The notes under the pieces were generated by a model that made no database searches, was not told where the DNA came from, and saw only the letters and a program-made list of their open reading frames with translations. DNA of 64,000 nucleotides from positions 59,344 through 123,343 of the forward strand of contig NZ_CP181168.1 of assembly GCF_047824785.1 (NCBI RefSeq), given 5' to 3'. Positions 59,428-64,000 of this stretch are shown in pieces (position 1 is the first letter of the stretch; each line of letters begins with the position of its first letter). This DNA comes from Nitrobacter sp039808345 (GTDB lineage: Bacteria > Pseudomonadota > Alphaproteobacteria > Rhizobiales > Xanthobacteraceae). Made by a program: the position numbers and the translations under genes.

Positions 59428-60576
59428 CTAAAGGACCCCCCACGCCCGATACCTGTCCCTCCCGGTTGCCTCTCGCAACCCGAGCTCCGCGACCAGGTCG
59501 TGGGCGGCGCGCGGCGTGATCTTCAGCTCCGCCGCGATCATGCCGGCCGAGACGATCGGCCGCGTCAACACATACTCCAACAGCGCGGGCAACCGGGAGG
59601 TCGAGCGGCGGCCATCAAGCTTGCGAGCCAGCAGGGTGCGGGCGGTTAGCCAGCGGTCGTGATCCTTCAGGCCTGCCTCGGCCGCGGCGGCGATGGCCTC
59701 GAGCTGCACGGTGAGGCGGCCTGCGCTATCGCGCGGTCGTCGCCGCTCGCGCGGAATGGCTTTGAGTCCGTCATGGAGGCAGGCCAGGTGCGAGCGCGTC
59801 TTGCCGCGCTGGCGCAGCACGCTAGCTGCGAGCAGCCGGCCGAGCCACGGGGTGTGCTGCAGCGGTTCGAGCGCGCTCCAGGCCTCGGCCGTGATCGCCG
59901 CCGCCAGCGCCGGCGGCAGCGTGCGGGTCTGGTCGATGACGACGCGCCACGCATCGAGGCGTTCCTCTTCGTCCCAATCGAGATCGTAGACCAGTGGGTC
60001 CCGCTCGGCCGGACGGCTGATCTGGTTGGCGATCTCGTGCGCGAGGGTGCGGTCGGCTTGGGCGATCGCCGCGTCGACCGCGGCGAAGACGTCGGCCAGC
60101 CGTTCGTCCGTTGAGGTTACGCCAAGCGGCTCAGCCGCATCCACCTCGCCGTCTTCCAGGTCGCGTGCCTCATCCGCTTCCTCCTTCCGGTCGCAGGCTT
60201 CTTCTTCCCGGTCGCCGCACCCTCCCCGACCCCGAAGTCCGGCAAGCCCGGCGGCCGACAGCGCCCAATCCGGCTTCGCCTCGGCGATGCGCCGTCGCGT
60301 GCGCAGCACGGCATGGGCGCGGGTGAGCTCGTGGGTCGGGGTGCGGACGTCCATGCCGGCATCGTGGAGGACGAGATCGTCGAGGTGAACGAGAGCGCCT
60401 TCGAGCCATAGGCAGGCCGCGGCGTCGGCGAAGTGGGTGCGGGCGATCCAGCCCTGCCGGATCGGGCTGTTGGCGAGGCGCTCGTCGAGCCGGGCCAGGG
60501 AATCCTCGGCGGCGGCGAGCGGGCCGGCGATCTGGCTCCAGGGCAGCGGATCGGGGATTGGGTAGCGGGAAGGCAA
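59428..60576 (-). CDS. RHE_PE00001-family protein (DUF1612, winged helix)
   Basis: A 382-residue protein of the family seen on rhizobial repABC plasmids. The N-terminal part has IRQGWIARTHFADAAACLWL and LVHLDDLVLHDAGMDVRTPT, as in Fic/DOC-like or DUF1612 proteins; the C-terminal 60 residues form a helix-turn-helix (VSAGMIAAELKITPRAAHDL). A long acidic-basic linker near 120-150 is low complexity. It may be a plasmid-borne regulator; its function is not known. Confidence 0.85.
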   Translation of the reverse strand: MPSRYPIPDPLPWSQIAGPLAAAEDSLARLDERLANSPIRQGWIARTHFADAAACLWLEGALVHLDDLVLHDAGMDVRTPTHELTRAHAVLRTRRRIAEAKPDWALSAAGLAGLRGRGGCGDREEEACDRKEEADEARDLEDGEVDAAEPLGVTSTDERLADVFAAVDAAIAQADRTLAHEIANQISRPAERDPLVYDLDWDEEERLDAWRVVIDQTRTLPPALAAAITAEAWSALEPLQHTPWLGRLLAASVLRQRGKTRSHLACLHDGLKAIPRERRRPRDSAGRLTVQLEAIAAAAEAGLKDHDRWLTARTLLARKLDGRRSTSRLPALLEYVLTRPIVSAGMIAAELKITPRAAHDLVAELGLREATGRDRYRAWGVL

Positions 60577-60665
60577 GGTCTTGATAACCTTAATAGGAAT
60601 CTGTCAAACGGAAGCTAACATGGTTTTCTGTTCCGTCATAGCGACGGCTGTTTGCGGACTCTTCT

Positions 60666-60696
60666 CACTATCGATAACTCCCCCTTATCGATAGTG
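60666..60696. repeat. perfect 12-bp inverted repeat
   Basis: CACTATCGATAA (60666-60677), 7-base spacer CTCCCCC, TTATCGATAGTG (60685-60696). It lies about 90 bp upstream of the DUF1612 gene and could be its operator, or a recombination site. No T-run follows, so it is not a terminator. Confidence 0.75.
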
Positions 60697-60803
60697 TTGG
60701 ACGCCACGGCGCAAATCAGCGAGTCTGACGGGACAGCCCGGCCAATCCCGCCCCCGTGAGGCGCGAGAGCGACGGGAGGACATGCCGCTTGCAAGCCCTC
60801 CCC

Positions 60804-61121
60804 TCAACTGTCGTCGTAGAGGCTGTCGCGAAAGGCCTTGTCGGCCGCTTCGGTCTTGGCCCTCCGGCCGCGAAGGCGAAGTTGGCGGATGAACTCGAGG
60901 CCGCGCTGCAACGGCGATACGGACGCCGACCCGAGTTCGGCATCGAAGTGCTCGAAACCAGGCGCCATTTCGCTGGCCTCGATCGCGGCAATGTCTTCGT
61001 CGGTCAGATCGACGGCTGGAACGGCACGGCGATCACGCGCGGCCGCCTGGCTCCGCTCGGCCGTACCGGCCTCGTCGCTGGTCGCCGGCGGCGCGATGTT
61101 CCTGTCCGGGTGGCTGCCCAT
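60804..61121 (-). CDS. acidic hypothetical protein
   Basis: A 105-residue frame from ATG 61121 with GGA upstream. The middle is acidic (VDLTDEDIAAIEASEMAPGF), the C-terminal part is basic and ends DSLYDDS. No family recognised. A longer frame exists on the other strand, so the call is tentative. Confidence 0.45.
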   Translation of the reverse strand: MGSHPDRNIAPPATSDEAGTAERSQAAARDRRAVPAVDLTDEDIAAIEASEMAPGFEHFDAELGSASVSPLQRGLEFIRQLRLRGRRAKTEAADKAFRDSLYDDS

Positions 61122-61206
61122 GGCGCTAATTCCATTGGTTCACAGGCGATCATAGCCGAACGGCGCCCTCTCCGCAGCCTCATGTTGAACGCCAGCGTAG
61201 CAGCGC

Positions 61207-61233
61207 TTATAGTCATACAGGTCATTATAGTCA
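61207..61233 (+). promoter_or_regulatory. direct repeats before the Phd-PIN operon
   Basis: TTATAGTCA occurs at 61207-61215 and 61225-61233, 18 bp apart, just upstream of the antitoxin start. This is where Phd-type antitoxins bind to repress their own operon. Confidence 0.55.
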
Positions 61234-61245
61234 CAGGAGCAGATC

Positions 61246-61524
61246 GTGACCGCCCCCCGAAAGACCTCCGCGCCCCAATCCGACCATTGGACCGTGGCCG
61301 GCGCCAAGGCGCGCCTCTCTGAAGTGATCGAGCGCGCCCAGACCGATCCGCAGGTCATCACCCGCCACGGCAAGCCCAGCGTTGTCATTGTCTCGGCCGA
61401 GGAATGGGCGCGCAAGACCGTCCGCAAGGGCACGCTGGCCGAATTCCTGATGGCCTCGCCACTTCGCGACGCCGATCTCGATCTCGAGCGGGTGCGCGAT
61501 CAGCCGCGCGATCTTGATCTATGA
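61246..61524 (+). CDS. Phd/YefM-type antitoxin
   Basis: A 92-residue protein with GTG start after AGGAG. The PhdYeFM DNA-binding part (HWTVAGAKARLSEVIERAQ and VITRHGKPSVVIVSAEEW) is followed by a flexible toxin-neutralising tail (SPLRDADLDLERVRDQPRD). Its stop overlaps the toxin start (ATGA), so the two are coupled. Confidence 0.92.
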   Translation: MTAPRKTSAPQSDHWTVAGAKARLSEVIERAQTDPQVITRHGKPSVVIVSAEEWARKTVRKGTLAEFLMASPLRDADLDLERVRDQPRDLDL

Positions 61525-61940
61525 AGGTCCTGCTCGACACCAATGTCTTGTCGGAGGTTCGCCGGCCGGTGCCCGATCGTAAGGTGCTCGCCTGGCTCGA
61601 TACGATCGACGAGGACCGGGCCTTCATCAGCGTGGCGTCGATCGCCGAGCTCGGGTGCGGCATCGCCCGGATGGACGATGGCCGGCGTCGCGCAGCGCTT
61701 TCCGCCTGGCTCGCGGAGGACCTGCCGGCGCGTTTCGCCGGTCGGATCGTGCCGATCGACCCGGCGATCGCCGAACGCTGGGGCGATCTGATGGCGCAGG
61801 CCCGCCGGAGCGGTTTTGCGCTGTCGGTCATGGACGGGTTTTTCGCGGCGACAGCGCTGGCCAAAGAGCTCGTGCTCGCGACCCGTAACACCAAGGATTT
61901 TGTCCCACTTGGCTTGCCGCTGTTCAATCCATGGGACTGA
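61521..61940 (+). CDS. VapC/FitB-type PIN toxin
   Basis: A 139-residue PIN domain ribonuclease. Acidic residues lie at LLDTNVLSEV (Asp6), ASIAELGCGI (Glu), SVMDGFFAATA (Asp) and TRNTKDFVPL (Asp). PIN toxins cleave tRNA or rRNA when their antitoxin is degraded; on plasmids the pair stabilises inheritance. Confidence 0.93.
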   Translation: MKVLLDTNVLSEVRRPVPDRKVLAWLDTIDEDRAFISVASIAELGCGIARMDDGRRRAALSAWLAEDLPARFAGRIVPIDPAIAERWGDLMAQARRSGFALSVMDGFFAATALAKELVLATRNTKDFVPLGLPLFNPWD

Positions 61941-62021
61941 GGCGCGAGACCCCCTGCCCGCTTCTCGGATATCGCGGAAACGGCGCGAAAAATATGCTAG
62001 ACTGGTAATCGAGGTGACCCA

Positions 62022-62255
62022 ATGACCGATTTTGCCCGCATCAGCCAAGACCCCGCCGTGATGGGCGGCAAGCCCTGTATTCGTGGCCAGCGCGTCACCG
62101 TCGGCATGATTGTCGGCCAAATTGGCGGCGGCCGCAGCATCGAAGCGCTGCTCGCCGACTATCCCTACCTTGAGCGCGAGGACGTGCTGGAAGCCCTCCG
62201 CTATGCGGCCTGGCGCGCCGAAGAGCGGGAGGTCGATCTTCAGCGCGTGTCCTGA
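62022..62255 (+). CDS. DUF433 antitoxin
   Basis: A 77-residue protein: ISQDPAVMGGKPCIRGQRVT and IEALLADYPYLEREDVLEAL are the DUF433 hallmarks. AGGTG precedes the ATG. It pairs with the next gene through a TGATG overlap; DUF433 and DUF5615 proteins form a known VapBC-related toxin-antitoxin pair. Confidence 0.9.
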   Translation: MTDFARISQDPAVMGGKPCIRGQRVTVGMIVGQIGGGRSIEALLADYPYLEREDVLEALRYAAWRAEEREVDLQRVS

Positions 62256-62623
62256 TGCGGTTCCTGATCGACATGAACCTGTCGCCAAACTGGGTTCCTT
62301 TTCTGCAGGAAGCCGGGCTTGAGGCGACGCATTGGTCGAGCGTCGGCGCCGCCAACGCGCCCGATCGCGCGCTCATGCAATGGGCCGCTACCCATGACCA
62401 TGTCGTCCTGACCAATGATCTCGATTTCTCGACAATCCTGGCGGCCACGGGCCGCCGAAAGCCGAGCGTCATTCAGATTCGCGCTGACCTCCTGACGCCG
62501 GCGGCGATCGGCAGCGCCCTCCTCCGCGCGATCGCACAAACAGAGCGCGAGCTCGCTGAGGGTGCATTGGTGTCGATCGATCCGCAGCGTGCGCGTGTGC
62601 GCATTCTTCCCCTCGGTTCGTGA
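62255..62623 (+). CDS. DUF5615 PIN-like toxin
   Basis: A 122-residue Mut7-C/PIN-like protein. MRFLIDMNLSPNWVPFLQEA begins the fold, with acidic sites at Asp6, in the NAPDRALMQWAATHD segment and in LTNDLDFSTIL. The stop overlaps the start of the recombinase gene, so all three genes probably form one transcript. Confidence 0.88.
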   Translation: MRFLIDMNLSPNWVPFLQEAGLEATHWSSVGAANAPDRALMQWAATHDHVVLTNDLDFSTILAATGRRKPSVIQIRADLLTPAAIGSALLRAIAQTERELAEGALVSIDPQRARVRILPLGS

Positions 62624-63795
62624 TGGACGACCTCCTCACCGATCACCCCCACTCCGACTCCGCGACTCGGCGCGCGCTGCAGCTCGATGCGCTCTCCGCC
62701 ATCCTGCCTATGGAGCGGCGCGATCGGCTGGCCGAACTGCTGACCGACGATGACGTCGAGACGCTGAAGCATCTCGCGCGCGAGGGTATGGGCGAGAACA
62801 CCCTGCGGGCGCTCGCCTCCGACCTGGCCTACCTCGAAGGCTGGGCGCAAGCGGCGACCGGTGCACCCTTACCCTGGCCGGCGCCGGAAAGCCTGGCCCT
62901 GAAATACGTGGCGCATCACCTCTGGGATCCGGTCGCGCGCGAAACCGATCCCCAGCATGGGATGCCAGCCGAGGTCGCGGCGGACCTGCGGAAGGCCTTG
63001 CTGCTTCGCACCGATGGCCCGCATGCGCCATCGACGGTCAAGCGCCGGCTGGCGAACTGGGGCACGCTGCACCGCTGGAAAGGGCAGGAGGGTCCGTTCC
63101 ACGCGCCCAGTCTTCGCGCGGCTCTCCGGCTCGCGGTCCGGGCCAGCAGCCGGCCGCGTCAGCGCAAGAGCAAGCGGGCCGTCACCCGCGACGTGCTCGA
63201 CCGGCTGCTCGCGACATGTCACTCTGACCGTCTCGTCGACACCCGCGATCTGGCGATCTTGCTGCTGGCGTTCGCCTCGGGCGGACGCCGGCGTAGCGAG
63301 GTGGCGCGGCTCCGGGTCGAGCAGATCAGCGATGAGCCTGATGTGCCTCTCGATCCTCGGGATCCGCAATCGCCGACCCTGGTGTGCCTGGCGATTCAGC
63401 TCGGTCGGACCAAGGCCGGGGTCGCGGACGAGGCGGGGAGGGTGCTCCTGGTCGGGCCGCCAGTCGAGGCGCTGCGCGAATGGCTCGAGCGCACCGACAT
63501 CAGCAAGGGACCGGTGTTCCGCGCCATCGACCGCTGGGAGGCGCTGGAGGAGCGGGCGCTGACCCCGCAGTCGATCAACCTGATCGTGAAGCGGCGCTGC
63601 GTGATGGCCGGGTTGGAGCCGCGGGAGTTTTCGGCACACGGATTGAGGTCGGGATATTTGACCGAGGCAGCGCGGCAAGGCGTGGCGTTGCCTGAGGCGA
63701 TGCAGCAGTCGCAGCACCGGTCGGTGCAACAGGCGGCCAGCTACTACAATGAGGCAGAGCGGTCCTTGGGACGAGCCTCGCGCTTGATCCTCTGA
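62623..63795 (+). CDS. tyrosine recombinase/integrase
   Basis: About 390 residues; ATG at 62623 overlaps the toxin stop (a GTG at 62620 is also possible). N-terminal core-binding SAM-like domain (about 45-160), catalytic domain with Arg in SGGRRRSEVARLR, His-x-x-Arg in SAHGLRSGYLTE, His in QSQHRSVQQAASYY and Tyr in the same segment. Next to repABC it is well placed to resolve plasmid multimers, though it could also be an integrase. Confidence 0.9.
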   Translation: MDDLLTDHPHSDSATRRALQLDALSAILPMERRDRLAELLTDDDVETLKHLAREGMGENTLRALASDLAYLEGWAQAATGAPLPWPAPESLALKYVAHHLWDPVARETDPQHGMPAEVAADLRKALLLRTDGPHAPSTVKRRLANWGTLHRWKGQEGPFHAPSLRAALRLAVRASSRPRQRKSKRAVTRDVLDRLLATCHSDRLVDTRDLAILLLAFASGGRRRSEVARLRVEQISDEPDVPLDPRDPQSPTLVCLAIQLGRTKAGVADEAGRVLLVGPPVEALREWLERTDISKGPVFRAIDRWEALEERALTPQSINLIVKRRCVMAGLEPREFSAHGLRSGYLTEAARQGVALPEAMQQSQHRSVQQAASYYNEAERSLGRASRLIL

Positions 63796-63839
63796 TGCAG
63801 TGTCAGCCCGCTGGCGCCGGCGGTCGAGCCAACAGGGCA

Positions 63840-63855
63840 GTTCTCAGCTGAGAAC
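63840..63855. promoter_or_regulatory. parS: repABC-type parS site 1
   Basis: GTTCTCAGCTGAGAAC is a perfect 16-bp palindrome of the form GTT-N4-GC-N4-AAC bound by RepB partition proteins. Confidence 0.8.
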
Positions 63856-63875
63856 AGCCCTCGTTGAATCGAAAA

Positions 63876-63891
63876 GTTATCAGCTGAGAAC
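63876..63891. promoter_or_regulatory. parS: repABC-type parS site 2
   Basis: GTTATCAGCTGAGAAC differs by one base from site 1 and keeps the GTT, GC and AAC positions; 36 bp from site 1, start to start. Confidence 0.75.
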
Positions 63892-63974
63892 ACTGAGTGC
63901 TGGCCAAGTGGTTAATTTCCGTTAACCCTTATTTGCTTGACCGACTCGGAGAAGTCGCCGAATTTACGCTCAAC

Positions 63975-64000
63975 ATGGAAAATTCGGATACCAAGCGTAT
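63975..64000 (+). CDS. start of a gene running off the window, perhaps repA
   Basis: An ATG at 63975 begins MENSDTKR and stays open to the edge. Its position just after two parS palindromes suits repA of a repABC operon. Too short to confirm. Confidence 0.35.

Overview
The window looks like part of a repABC-type plasmid of an alphaproteobacterium, most likely from the Bradyrhizobium/Nitrobacter/Rhodopseudomonas group. The evidence is GC-rich coding sequence, a FixK-type Crp/Fnr regulator, many FixK/FNR-type boxes (TTGA-N6-TCAA), an RHE_PE00001/DUF1612 protein, and two 16-bp palindromes of the repABC parS form GTT-N4-GC-N4-AAC at the right edge. The replication genes seem to start just where the window ends. 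The genus is inference; no rRNA, tRNA or CRISPR was seen.

Layout. 0-10.8 kb is an insertion-sequence graveyard (IS3, IS5 with a group II intron tail, two IS110-type elements, an IS3/IS481-like element, IS4) enclosing a DUF302 gene, a cytochrome c gene and a candidate FixK-controlled small RNA. 11-20 kb holds the fixK-like regulator, two CBS-BON genes (one split by an IS), a tandem universal stress protein, a small membrane protein, and relics of a P-type ATPase, a second fixK and a host-attachment-like gene. 20.1-21.4 kb is another IS3 element. 21.9-32 kb is a carbon block: cytochrome c, glucokinase, CBS protein, SbmA-like membrane protein, GH1 beta-glucosidase, agarase-like GH, GH4 glycosidase and PEP synthase. 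32-45 kb holds a broken HlyD/RbbA exporter, truncated acetate kinase, a universal stress protein, a host-attachment-like protein, a Pcm-erythromycin esterase fusion, an IS-cut chaB and a frameshifted phosphoketolase. 44.9-49 kb has an intact cation P-type ATPase and a CopA fragment. 49.7-52.7 kb has a truncated conjugation coupling protein fused to a partial IS21. 52.7-59.3 kb is a four-gene leftward operon (AAA+ ATPase, subtilisin-like protease, RecB/AddB-like nuclease, UvrD-like helicase). 59.4-64 kb is the plasmid maintenance end: DUF1612 protein, two toxin-antitoxin pairs, a tyrosine recombinase and parS sites.

How it fits together. At least eleven FixK-type boxes stand in front of cytochrome, CBS, stress, glycosidase, PEP synthase and exporter genes between 3 and 41 kb, and the fixK-like gene lies inside the same stretch. 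This suggests a low-oxygen survival and carbon-handling regulon carried on a plasmid. Much of it is decaying: fixK-linked small gene, CBS-BON, host-attachment paralog, HlyD, RbbA, AckA, Xfp, ChaB, CopA and the nuclease-helicase genes all carry frameshifts, stops, truncations or IS insertions. The AAA-subtilase-nuclease-helicase operon is the best candidate for an undescribed, possibly defensive, system, although this copy is damaged in its last two genes.
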